Positions 26,667 to 35,563 of a stretch of DNA of 64,000 nt are shown one piece after another. Under the pieces are notes generated by a model that saw only the letters and a program-made list of their open reading frames with translations, did not search any database and had not been told where the DNA came from. Numbering within the stretch: the stretch's first letter is position 1; every line of letters begins with the position of its first letter. Source of the DNA: JBCBSS01 sp039819065 (lineage in GTDB: Bacteria > Bacteroidota > Bacteroidia > Cytophagales > Cyclobacteriaceae); the NCBI GenBank assembly GCA_039819065.1, contig JBCBSS010000014.1, positions 1-64,000 on the forward strand, read 5' to 3'. The translations under genes and the position numbers were made by a program.

Positions 26667-29600
26667 GTGAAGGAAACTATACTTAGAATTCTAAATGTGG
26701 AGCCGCAAGAGTCCGGGCGGGTCTTTATGCTCCTGATTCTGGGCTTTTTCATGGGTATCTTTTTGGCCACATTCTCTGTGGCTGCATCTTCCCTATTTAT
26801 AGACAGCTCACCTGATGAATTGCCTGTAGCTATACTGTCATCTGGAGTACTTGGTATTGTAGCTACTTCTATCTACAACTACTTTCAAAGCAAGATCAGA
26901 TTCAGCTGGTTAGCTTCCATTTCGTTGATATTGATCACTGTTTTGGCTGCTGGCTTAGAGATGGGTCTCGAACGGGCATCAGATCCCAAGCCATTCTATT
27001 TCGCCGCTTTCATTTGCATTCTTCCCTTTAGTTATATCATGCTCCTGATCTTCTGGGGTATTTTCGGAAGGCTGTTTAACCTAAGGCAATCGAAAAGGAT
27101 CATCGGTAGTATAGATACAGGTCAATTGGTAGCTTCAATTATTGCCTTATTCTCTATTCCACTAATTCTGCGTAACGAGGCTTTCAAAACTACCGACCTA
27201 TTCACTATCAGCCTTTCATGTGTAATAGGCTACTTAGTCGTACTACTCTTTATATCTAATAGATTCCGTTTCAAAGAGTCCAACGTGGAAGAGGGAAAGC
27301 GCGCAAAGAACAGGCTATCCTACGTTAATTTAATCAAGAACAAATACATGGGGCTGATGGCCTTGTTCATCGTAATTTCGATGGTTACCGTCACCTTTAT
27401 CGATTATTCTTTCCTGACTGCAACCAGTGAGCAGTTTGAAGCAAAGGAATTGGCGAACTTCTTGAGTCTTTTCGAAGCGGCAGTAGTTGTTTTCAGTTTC
27501 CTCTTCCAGACTTTCGTTACAGACAGAATCATTGCCCTTTATGGTCTTCGAGTTGCCCTTATCATCAATCCAATCCTAATCGTAATTCTTACCGGTATTA
27601 CGCTCATTATTGGCCTTACCTTCGGTTACACAAAAGAAGATAATGACTTCTTCTTGTTCTTCCTGCTGTTCATAGCCATGAGCAAACTGTTCGTGGATTC
27701 CCTCAAGGATGCTTTGGATGGGCCTTCTTTCAAGCTGTATTTTTTGCCGGTCAGCAGCGACATACGGTTCGATGTACAAACCAAGATAGAAGGTGTGATT
27801 ACAGCTTTTGCCGGACTTATTGCTGGTGGGCTCATTTTGCTCATTAGCAACATAGGAATATTCGGACTGATCTACATTACCGTATTCACACTACCGTTGC
27901 TAGGGCTGTGGTACTGGACTACTAATAGAATGCATCACAGCTACAAGGACACTTTGAGGGAAACACTCGAGTCCAACAAAGATGAAAAGAAGTCTGAGAG
28001 GCAATATGCGATCGACCGCGTTTTGGAGAATGAGATCAACAGTGGTACAGAGGAAAAAATACTCTACGGATTAAAACTGATGGAGAAGTTGGAGCCTGCC
28101 ATGTTTGAAACCTCTATTGTGAAATTCCTCGACAGTCGGTCTCTTAAAATAAGAGATTATGCCAAGAGCAAGGTCAAGACTTTAGATGTCGACTTTGATC
28201 GCAATAACGAGGAAGTACAGCGGCTGGCTTTCGACGCAAAAGATTATGTAGAGGATAGCGAGATCATCTCCGTATCATCTGACAAACTTTGGAAACTCAG
28301 CAAATCAATAAAAAGAGAAGACCGGATTTTGGCGGCCAAGTTATTGAGAAGGCTGACTGAGCAAAAAAATATCTTTGTTCTACTTGAACTACTACGCGAC
28401 GCAGACCCGAAAGTCAGGAAAACCGCCATAGTCACGGCCAGAAAGGTCAAGAAGCCAGAAACCTGGGGTATTCTAATAGAACTGCTCAACTCCCCTACTT
28501 TCAATCATGCTGCTTCAGAAGCACTGCGCCAGAGTGGCGAAGAGATACTGCCATACCTGGAAACCGCCTTCCACAAATCTGGACAGACCTACCAGGTGAT
28601 GCTAAGGATTGTGCAAATCATTGGTAGAATTGGCGGGCCTCAGGCTATGCAATTACTGTGGAAAAAAATCGACTATCCCGACAGGAAAATTGTACGTCAA
28701 ATTCTGCTTTCATTCCGGTATTTCAACTACCAAGCCAAAGACACGGAGATACAAAAGTTGACCGACTTACTGGAAGAAGAGATTGCCAAATCGCTTTGGA
28801 ACTTGACCTCCCTGACAGAAATACCAAAGGAAGATCATTTTCATTACTTAAGAGAGGCCATTCACCAGGAAGTACTGGACAACTTCGATCAAATATTCAT
28901 CCTGCTTTCAATTATCTATGATCCTCAGTCAGTACAGCTTGTAAGAGAAAATGTTGAGAGTGAAACAGAGGATGGTACCGCTTTCGCCCTGGAACTGTTG
29001 GATATCTTCCTTGCCCCGGAGTTGAAACCCAAGCTTTTCCCATTGTTTGACGATATTTCTGTAGCTGAGAAACTCAGACAGCTCCAAGTGCATTTTCCAA
29101 GGCAACAGTATGAGCTTCATGAAACACTGAATTTCTTACTCAACAGGAATTTCAACCAAACCAACCGATGGACCAAGGCATGCGTACTTCACGCTATTGC
29201 TTTCATGAATGATTTTGGTGTGACGCGTCCACTGATTGCCCAAATGTTCAACCCGGACAGATTCCTTCAAGAAACAGCCAGTTGGGTAATCTATCATAAA
29301 GACCCGCCAACATTTACCAAGGTTTCAAAAAGACTTTCTGAAGAGGATCGCAGATTCCTGGTAGACTCCATTTCGAAGAACAGTTTAGAAGATGGCCTCG
29401 ATGATGGTTTCTACTTAAACATTGAGATGGCCATGCTTTTCAAGAAGATTCCGGTCTTCGCCAACATCAAGGGGACACTGATTTGCAATTTGGTGGATAA
29501 GATGAATACCATCAACTTGGAAAAATATGATCAGATAACCCTGGATATTAATGAAGATAACAAACCTATTTTTATCATTGCGGAAGGTTTGGTAAGCCTT

Positions 29601-29837
29601 AGGGATGGAGAGGTTGAAAAAGGTAAACTGAAAGAAAGGGAGTTATTCGGAGAGCTATTTATCATGGGCTCCGGATTGGAGGTTTCCACCATCAAAGCTT
29701 TAGAGAGAACAGTTATATTTGAGATCAACACAAACGATTTCTATACAGTGATGGCTGACGATCACGAACTCGCACATGAATTCATCAATAATGTGAGTAT
29801 GAACCTCGTCGCTGAAACCATCAACGAATTAAAATGA
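26667..29837 (+). CDS. NTT/MFS-like membrane protein fused to HEAT repeats and a CAP-like domain
   Basis: 1056 residues starting at a GTG. Residues about 15-430 form around 12 membrane helices resembling the ATP/ADP translocase (NTT) branch of MFS carriers. Residues about 440-900 are helical HEAT-like repeats (LLELLRDADPKVRKTAIVTA, ILIELLNSPTFNHAASEALR). The last 130 residues look like a cyclic-nucleotide-binding (CAP_ED) fold with ELFGELFIMG and TIKALERTVIFEINTNDFYT. The Arg that normally binds the cyclic phosphate after FGE is missing, so ligand binding is doubtful. First gene of a five-gene run, 17 bp before the TIR-like gene. Transported substrate unknown. Confidence 0.78.
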   Translation: MKETILRILNVEPQESGRVFMLLILGFFMGIFLATFSVAASSLFIDSSPDELPVAILSSGVLGIVATSIYNYFQSKIRFSWLASISLILITVLAAGLEMGLERASDPKPFYFAAFICILPFSYIMLLIFWGIFGRLFNLRQSKRIIGSIDTGQLVASIIALFSIPLILRNEAFKTTDLFTISLSCVIGYLVVLLFISNRFRFKESNVEEGKRAKNRLSYVNLIKNKYMGLMALFIVISMVTVTFIDYSFLTATSEQFEAKELANFLSLFEAAVVVFSFLFQTFVTDRIIALYGLRVALIINPILIVILTGITLIIGLTFGYTKEDNDFFLFFLLFIAMSKLFVDSLKDALDGPSFKLYFLPVSSDIRFDVQTKIEGVITAFAGLIAGGLILLISNIGIFGLIYITVFTLPLLGLWYWTTNRMHHSYKDTLRETLESNKDEKKSERQYAIDRVLENEINSGTEEKILYGLKLMEKLEPAMFETSIVKFLDSRSLKIRDYAKSKVKTLDVDFDRNNEEVQRLAFDAKDYVEDSEIISVSSDKLWKLSKSIKREDRILAAKLLRRLTEQKNIFVLLELLRDADPKVRKTAIVTARKVKKPETWGILIELLNSPTFNHAASEALRQSGEEILPYLETAFHKSGQTYQVMLRIVQIIGRIGGPQAMQLLWKKIDYPDRKIVRQILLSFRYFNYQAKDTEIQKLTDLLEEEIAKSLWNLTSLTEIPKEDHFHYLREAIHQEVLDNFDQIFILLSIIYDPQSVQLVRENVESETEDGTAFALELLDIFLAPELKPKLFPLFDDISVAEKLRQLQVHFPRQQYELHETLNFLLNRNFNQTNRWTKACVLHAIAFMNDFGVTRPLIAQMFNPDRFLQETASWVIYHKDPPTFTKVSKRLSEEDRRFLVDSISKNSLEDGLDDGFYLNIEMAMLFKKIPVFANIKGTLICNLVDKMNTINLEKYDQITLDINEDNKPIFIIAEGLVSLRDGEVEKGKLKERELFGELFIMGSGLEVSTIKALERTVIFEINTNDFYTVMADDHELAHEFINNVSMNLVAETINELK

Positions 29838-29854
29838 ACACAAAACAAACCTGA

Positions 29855-31318
29855 ATGGCTATTGATATAGATGTACTAATTTCTTTTGCGGATCGAGATA
29901 ATGAGAAACTCAAAGAAGGTGAGATTGGATGGGTTTCACACTTTAAGAAGTTTCTTGAGTTCTTGATGGTTCAGATATTAGGAGAAAAGCCTAACATCCT
30001 GCTCAAGCCAGATCACGATTCGCTGACCGGCTCTAACCTCGACCAGGTCGGTGTGCTGATATCGGTGCTTTCTCCGGAAATGATACAATCTGGCTCTTGC
30101 CTTGACCTGATAGAAGACTTCTACCAGGCATCTCAGAAAGGCAAAGTAATCAATAGACTCTTCAAGGTGCTTAAATCACCAATCCATATTGAGGATCAGC
30201 CACCTAGAATGAAGCCTCTCCTAGGGTACGAGCTATACCAAATAGACGACGCCACCGGTGAGATCAAAGAATTCGTAGAGTTTTTCAGCCCTGAGGCGGA
30301 AAGAAACTACTGGATGAAAATGGTTGATCTTGCCTATGATATCCATGAAGCGTTATTGTCTTTAAAAGAGAAGACCTCTGAGGCAGAAGTTAAGCCGTTA
30401 TTCTCCAGGAAGTCCATTTATCTTGCTGAGACGGGGCATGACCTGATCGTGCAACGTAATATCATCAGGCGCGAATTGCAGAGGCACGGCTACAATATTC
30501 TACCCAACCAGACATTACCTACAAATGTGGTAGACCTTGAACAACGCATTGAAGGTGATCTCGAGGAATGTAGTTTGTCAATCCACTTGATTGGAAGTGC
30601 TTACGGGGAAATACCTGAAGGCGGTAGCAAGTCAGTGGTGGATATTCAAAACCAGATGGCCTCAAATCGCAGTAAGGTGGTTAACGAAAAGATACGAGAT
30701 CAATTTTCTCGATTAATATGGATATCTCCTAACCTGCAAAACGCCAGTGAAAAGCAGCGAACGTTTGTGGAAAACATAAAGCGTGACATGTCCGCGCTTG
30801 AAGGGGCAGAGATTCTACAAACTCCTATAGAAGACTTTAAAAATACCATTCGTGAAGAATTGATAGAGGTTGGTATCGACAAGAAGATGGGTTCTTCTCT
30901 ACAGATAGATAACGATAAACCTACGGTCTATCTGGTTCATGATAGAATAGATGATTCCGAAGCCAGTCAAATTAAGCATCTAATCGAGAAAAGCGGGTTT
31001 AATGCCTGTATCCCAGCATTTGAAGGTGACCTGCTTTCCATGAGGCAAGTGCATATAGATAACTTGAAAAAATTTGACATTGCTATCATTTACTTTGGTA
31101 GGGTGAATGAGCAATGGGTTCGAATGAAAATGCTGGATATTCTCAAAGCACCGGGTTTTGGTCGTACCAAGCCCATTTTAGGCCAAGCTATAGTCGTCAA
31201 AGAAGGAAACATTCTGGTCAATAAGAACTATCGCAATCAGGATTTAACTATCATTGACGGTGATGACAATAAGATCAATGACTCTGTTAAGCAATTACTA
31301 GAAGAACTAAAGCCTTGA
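29855..31318 (+). CDS. Protein with three TIR-like modules
   Basis: 487 residues, no signal peptide or membrane helix. Module 1 (about 4-150) begins IDVLISFADRDNEKL and has VLISVLSPEMIQSGSC, the TIR pattern of strand, acidic loop and SP-x-x-x-S. Module 2 (about 184-345) has KSIYLAETGHDLIVQRNIIR and LEECSLSIHLIGSAYGE, resembling DUF4062/TIR-like domains. Module 3 (about 354-470) has KPTVYLVHDRIDDSEASQI and FDIAIIYFGRVNEQWV, a SEFIR/TIR-like pattern. No catalytic Glu at the usual WCxxE spacing is evident, so a scaffold role is as likely as NAD cleavage. It sits 4 bp before the nSTAND gene. Confidence 0.7.
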   Translation: MAIDIDVLISFADRDNEKLKEGEIGWVSHFKKFLEFLMVQILGEKPNILLKPDHDSLTGSNLDQVGVLISVLSPEMIQSGSCLDLIEDFYQASQKGKVINRLFKVLKSPIHIEDQPPRMKPLLGYELYQIDDATGEIKEFVEFFSPEAERNYWMKMVDLAYDIHEALLSLKEKTSEAEVKPLFSRKSIYLAETGHDLIVQRNIIRRELQRHGYNILPNQTLPTNVVDLEQRIEGDLEECSLSIHLIGSAYGEIPEGGSKSVVDIQNQMASNRSKVVNEKIRDQFSRLIWISPNLQNASEKQRTFVENIKRDMSALEGAEILQTPIEDFKNTIREELIEVGIDKKMGSSLQIDNDKPTVYLVHDRIDDSEASQIKHLIEKSGFNACIPAFEGDLLSMRQVHIDNLKKFDIAIIYFGRVNEQWVRMKMLDILKAPGFGRTKPILGQAIVVKEGNILVNKNYRNQDLTIIDGDDNKINDSVKQLLEELKP

Positions 31319-31322
31319 GCTG

Positions 31323-34300
31323 ATGAAAGAGTTTGTTGAAACACACGTCGAGGCATCTGAATCTAACCCCTTCCCGGGTTTAAGGCCATTTACAATAGAT
31401 GAGAGCCATTTGTTTTTTGGTAGAGAAGGCCAGAGTGACGAAGTGCTGGTCAAGCTTTCTAAAAATAGGTTTGTTGCTGTAATTGGTCCTTCAGGAAGTG
31501 GTAAGTCTTCATTTATCTATTGTGGCGTACTCCCTATTCTCTATGGAGGGTTTCTGACAGAAACAGGCCCCAATTGGGATGTGGTAGTAACAAGACCGGG
31601 TGTTGGGCCTATCGAGAATCTTGCCGAATCCTTACTACAAACCGATCCATCCTACGTGGTGGCTGATGCAGAAGAGCAGAAAATCAAAAGGACAATCATC
31701 ACAACACTCCTTAAAAGTAGCTCTCTTGGTCTAGTAGAAGCGATTCAACAGACTGCCAGAACGGAAGACAAGAACTATTTGATTCTTGTCGACCAATTCG
31801 AAGAGTTATTCAGATTCAAAGACAGTAAAGACCGTCAATCGGTCAATGAAACTTTGGCCTTTGTTAACCTGCTTAATGAAGCCAGCAACTATCCAGACGC
31901 ATCTATCTACGTTGCTATTACGATGCGCTCGGATTTCATCGGGGATTGTGCCCAGTTTCCAGAGCTAACGAAGAAGATCAACGATAGCCACTACCTGATT
32001 CCTCAGCTTACGCGTGAGCAAAAAAGGCGCGCTATAACCGGTCCGGTGGCGGTCGGAGGTGCGCATATCACCCAGCCACTCATACAACAACTGTTGAATG
32101 ACCTTGGTGATAACCCTGACCAATTGCCGATACTTCAGCACTCATTGATGAGAACCTGGAGTTATTGGGCAAGGCACCAAGAATATGAAGATGAGCCATT
32201 AGACCTGAAGCATTACGATGCCATTGGTACAATGACAGAAGCTTTGTCATTGCACGCCAATGAAGCATACGATGAACTTAACGAAGATCAGAAGAGAATT
32301 TGTGAAGTCCTATTCAGGGCTATTACCGAAAAACGTGGGGAGAACTTTGGTATCAGAAGACCTACAACGCTGGGCGATATAGCGGCCATAGCGGGGGTGG
32401 CAGAAGAAGACCTCATCAGTGTAATCGATAAGTTCAGGGAAGAAGGGCGTTCATTGGTCACACCGAATGCACTCATCCCACTTTCGTCAAACTCCATGAT
32501 CGATATTTCCCATGAGAGTTTGATGCGTATATGGGTGAGGTTAAAGACATGGGTGGACGAAGAGGCCGATGCTGTCCAAATGTATTTGCGCCTGTCTGAA
32601 GCGGCCGCCATGTACCAGGTTGGAAAAGCCGGACTCTGGAGACCACCTGACTTACAACTGGCACTTAACTGGCAAGTGAAGCACAACCCCACACTAGTTT
32701 GGGGGCAACGATATCACCCGGCATTTGAGCGTACGATAGAATTTCTCGAATACTCCAAAAAAGAATTTGAGACCGAGCAGCAGATCAAAGAGTTGCAGCA
32801 GAAGAGAGCACTTAAACGGGCTCGAGTAACTGCGCTGATTCTAGGTGCTGCGACTGTGATCAGTATTGCGTTTCTATTATACGCATTTGTGGAAAGAGCT
32901 AATGCTAACAGGGAAAGAGACAATGCGATTGTACAACAAACCAGAGCGGATTCGCTTAAGCTCGTCGCTTTCGATCAAAGAGAGTTAGCTGTAGTACGTC
33001 AAAAAGAAGCTGAAGAGGCTCGTGACCAAGCAGATAGTGCCAAGAATGAAGCTGTGCGCGCTTTAACACTGGCAGAAGAACGTAGAATACAGGCGGAGCA
33101 AGCAGAGTCGAGAGCTAAAGCCGGTGAAGCTGCAGCTAATTTTCAAAAGCTTGTGGCGGATACTGCCAAACTAAAGGCTCAGGAAAATGAGCGGCTTGCT
33201 AAACAACAAACCCAGATCGCACAGGAACAAAAAGAACTAGCCGATAGACTAAGGTATCTCGCCATTTCCAAAGCCATGGCGATCAAATCGACTCAGATTG
33301 AAGAAGGGAACTTGAAGGGATTGTTAGCCCAACAAGCCTATGTATTCAATAAGGAATATGACGGTTATTCCTACGACAATGATGTTTATGACGGTCTTTA
33401 TTACGCCATAAAAACACTTGGAGATCCTTTGGTGAATAACCTTGACGGTCACCCTAAATCCGTAAGGTCTCTAGTCGCCAACCCTAACGGTAACTATCTG
33501 TATTCTGCCGGTTCTGAGGGTAAAATTCTGCGTTGGAAGGTAGAAGGTGCCCAAAGGGTAGCAGATACTATCGCTATGGTACGTGACAACCACGTGCTAC
33601 GCGCTTTGGCCATTGACGAGAATAACAAATGGTTAGCCGCCGGTGGTGAAATTGCCATCAAAGGAAGTGATGCATCAATAGTCGAAGTGTATGATTTAAG
33701 TTCACCTGGTTCAAAGCCTACCATATTGCGAGGTTACAACCGCGAAGTATGGAACTTGATATTCACCAAAAACAACGATAAAGACGCCCTTATTTCTCTG
33801 GATAACCTTGGTAAGTCCATTAAGATGTCAGATTTGACCACTGTCACGGAAGTGGCAGTTCCATCTGTCAGGCTTAATGAAATAGCGCTGAGCTACGATG
33901 GCAAATGGTTAATAGGAGCTGGTAGTGATGGGAAAATCTATATGTATGACGTAGCTAATGGCTTCGAAGAGTCAGAGATATTTGACAACGGTGAGAATAT
34001 CCTTGCCATTGCCTTCAGCAACAAGAGCTACCGATTTGCCATCGGCGACCAACGAGGTGGCGTAAAAGTGCTGGAATTATCAAACCAGCAGCCATTATCC
34101 TTTATAGGACACAAATCACAAATTGACGATATTAAATTCAGCAACGACGACCAGTTCCTGGCTACCGCGAGTAAGGATAAGAGCGTAAGACTGTGGAATC
34201 TTGATAAACCCAATGAACAGCCTATCACACTAAGAGATCACCCTGATTGGGTTTGGACTATCGCTTTTAGTCCGGACAACCAACAGATTCTGGCAGGTAC

Positions 34301-34466
34301 ACAAGAAAGGATCATCAGAGCGTGGCCTACCCAGATAGAAACTATGTCAGACAAAATATGTGGTAAGATAAGTGAAAATTTCTCGCAGGATCAGTGGGAC
34401 GTATATGTGGCGGAAGACCTGGACTACCAGGTCACTTGTGAAAATTTGCCTGCGAATAATAAGTAG
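31323..34466 (+). CDS. nSTAND1 ATPase with transmembrane helix and WD40 propeller
   Basis: 1047 residues. The start NPFPGLRPFTIDESHLFFGRE is the hallmark of nSTAND1 proteins. Walker A is GPSGSGKSS (55-63) and Walker B is LILVDQFEELF (153-163). A winged-helix region follows to about 480. One membrane helix (about 500-520, ALILGAATVISIAFLLYAF) precedes a long coiled coil rich in Ala, Glu and Arg (about 525-655). The C-terminal 330 residues hold about seven WD40 blades (SAGSEGKILRWKV, ATASKDKSVRLWNLD). If the ATPase is cytoplasmic, the coiled coil and propeller face the periplasm. STAND proteins are ligand-triggered ATPase switches. Coupled to the TIR-like gene and the barrel gene. Confidence 0.85.
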   Translation: MKEFVETHVEASESNPFPGLRPFTIDESHLFFGREGQSDEVLVKLSKNRFVAVIGPSGSGKSSFIYCGVLPILYGGFLTETGPNWDVVVTRPGVGPIENLAESLLQTDPSYVVADAEEQKIKRTIITTLLKSSSLGLVEAIQQTARTEDKNYLILVDQFEELFRFKDSKDRQSVNETLAFVNLLNEASNYPDASIYVAITMRSDFIGDCAQFPELTKKINDSHYLIPQLTREQKRRAITGPVAVGGAHITQPLIQQLLNDLGDNPDQLPILQHSLMRTWSYWARHQEYEDEPLDLKHYDAIGTMTEALSLHANEAYDELNEDQKRICEVLFRAITEKRGENFGIRRPTTLGDIAAIAGVAEEDLISVIDKFREEGRSLVTPNALIPLSSNSMIDISHESLMRIWVRLKTWVDEEADAVQMYLRLSEAAAMYQVGKAGLWRPPDLQLALNWQVKHNPTLVWGQRYHPAFERTIEFLEYSKKEFETEQQIKELQQKRALKRARVTALILGAATVISIAFLLYAFVERANANRERDNAIVQQTRADSLKLVAFDQRELAVVRQKEAEEARDQADSAKNEAVRALTLAEERRIQAEQAESRAKAGEAAANFQKLVADTAKLKAQENERLAKQQTQIAQEQKELADRLRYLAISKAMAIKSTQIEEGNLKGLLAQQAYVFNKEYDGYSYDNDVYDGLYYAIKTLGDPLVNNLDGHPKSVRSLVANPNGNYLYSAGSEGKILRWKVEGAQRVADTIAMVRDNHVLRALAIDENNKWLAAGGEIAIKGSDASIVEVYDLSSPGSKPTILRGYNREVWNLIFTKNNDKDALISLDNLGKSIKMSDLTTVTEVAVPSVRLNEIALSYDGKWLIGAGSDGKIYMYDVANGFEESEIFDNGENILAIAFSNKSYRFAIGDQRGGVKVLELSNQQPLSFIGHKSQIDDIKFSNDDQFLATASKDKSVRLWNLDKPNEQPITLRDHPDWVWTIAFSPDNQQILAGTQERIIRAWPTQIETMSDKICGKISENFSQDQWDVYVAEDLDYQVTCENLPANNK

Positions 34467-34467
34467 T

Positions 34468-35556
34468 ATGAACGTTAGTAAAGTCGTCTTTTTTAGGTTT
34501 CAGGCTGCCTTGGTTATTCTCATATTATGCACACTGAGTGCAGGATATGGGCAAAATATCTGTACGCAAACGTTGCGTACTGCCAGAAACACCTATGAGC
34601 AAGGAAGGTTGCACGAATTGCCGGATATCCTTGCTTCTTGCTTGCGTAATGGATTTACAACTGAGGAAAAAGTAGAAGCATACAAGCTGCTGACCTTGGC
34701 TTACATCTATCTTGATGAGCCAGATAAGGCCGATGAGTCTATGTTAAGTCTACTAAGGACTAACCCTGAATTTGCCATCAATGAAGCAGTTGATCCTGCT
34801 GAGTTCATCAACCTATACCGTACGTTTAGAACCAACCCTATCTTTAGTGTAGGCGGGGTGATAGGTCCAAACCTTACCGGAGTTAACTTAACCGAAGCCA
34901 ACAGTACCAATGATTTAAATGGAAATGCAGGAAACTTACCAGGCTCTTATGACTTGAATGTCGCTGCTCATATCGGCCTCGCTTTCGATTTTACGCTCAC
35001 GGATAAGTTGAGCTTCGCGCCCGAGTTACATTATTCTATACAGTCATTTAAGTTTTCTAACGACGCCATCACTACTATAATTAATACAGACGGAACAGTA
35101 ATACCTTTTACCAACAATCAACTCACTGAAATACAAAACAGGGTGGAGTTACCGCTTATGCTGCGTTACACCATTCTGAATAACAGATTTAAACCCTATG
35201 TAAGCTTCGGCTTCTCAGTGAACTACCTGATCAATGCTAATATCAGAGCTGAACGCTTTGTCTTAGATAACCAGGACATTCGGGAGCGGACTATTGATGT
35301 GACTGACTTGAGGGAAAACCTGACGTTTTCTGCATTAGTCGGAGCTGGCATTAAAATGAAGTTTAATCGGGGGCTGATTTTAGCCGGTGTGACTTACGCT
35401 TATGGCATCAATGATGTCACGGCATCAGAAAATGCGTTTGTCGATCCGGAATTGGTTTTCAATTACAGGTATGTGGACAGTGTATTCAGTACCAACAGCT
35501 TAAGGCTATCCATTGGATATGTTGCACACATCTACAATCCTAAAAAAAGAAGGTAA
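34468..35556 (+). CDS. PorT-type outer-membrane beta-barrel protein with N-terminal helical repeat
   Basis: 362 residues from the ATG at 34468, 1 bp after the nSTAND stop. This start gives a signal peptide (1-29, ending SAGYGQ); a longer reading overlapping the nSTAND gene by 95 bp lacks one. Residues about 33-105 are TPR-like helices (KLLTLAYIYLDEPDKADESM). From about 110 on, alternating hydrophobic strands (FSVGGVIGPNL, LSFAPELHYSIQ, FKPYVSFGFSVNYL, LRLSIGYVAHIY) fit an eight-stranded PorT-like barrel. It may couple an outer-membrane event to the nSTAND propeller; this is inference from gene order. Confidence 0.78.
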   Translation: MNVSKVVFFRFQAALVILILCTLSAGYGQNICTQTLRTARNTYEQGRLHELPDILASCLRNGFTTEEKVEAYKLLTLAYIYLDEPDKADESMLSLLRTNPEFAINEAVDPAEFINLYRTFRTNPIFSVGGVIGPNLTGVNLTEANSTNDLNGNAGNLPGSYDLNVAAHIGLAFDFTLTDKLSFAPELHYSIQSFKFSNDAITTIINTDGTVIPFTNNQLTEIQNRVELPLMLRYTILNNRFKPYVSFGFSVNYLINANIRAERFVLDNQDIRERTIDVTDLRENLTFSALVGAGIKMKFNRGLILAGVTYAYGINDVTASENAFVDPELVFNYRYVDSVFSTNSLRLSIGYVAHIYNPKKRR

Positions 35557-35563
35557 ACGCTGA

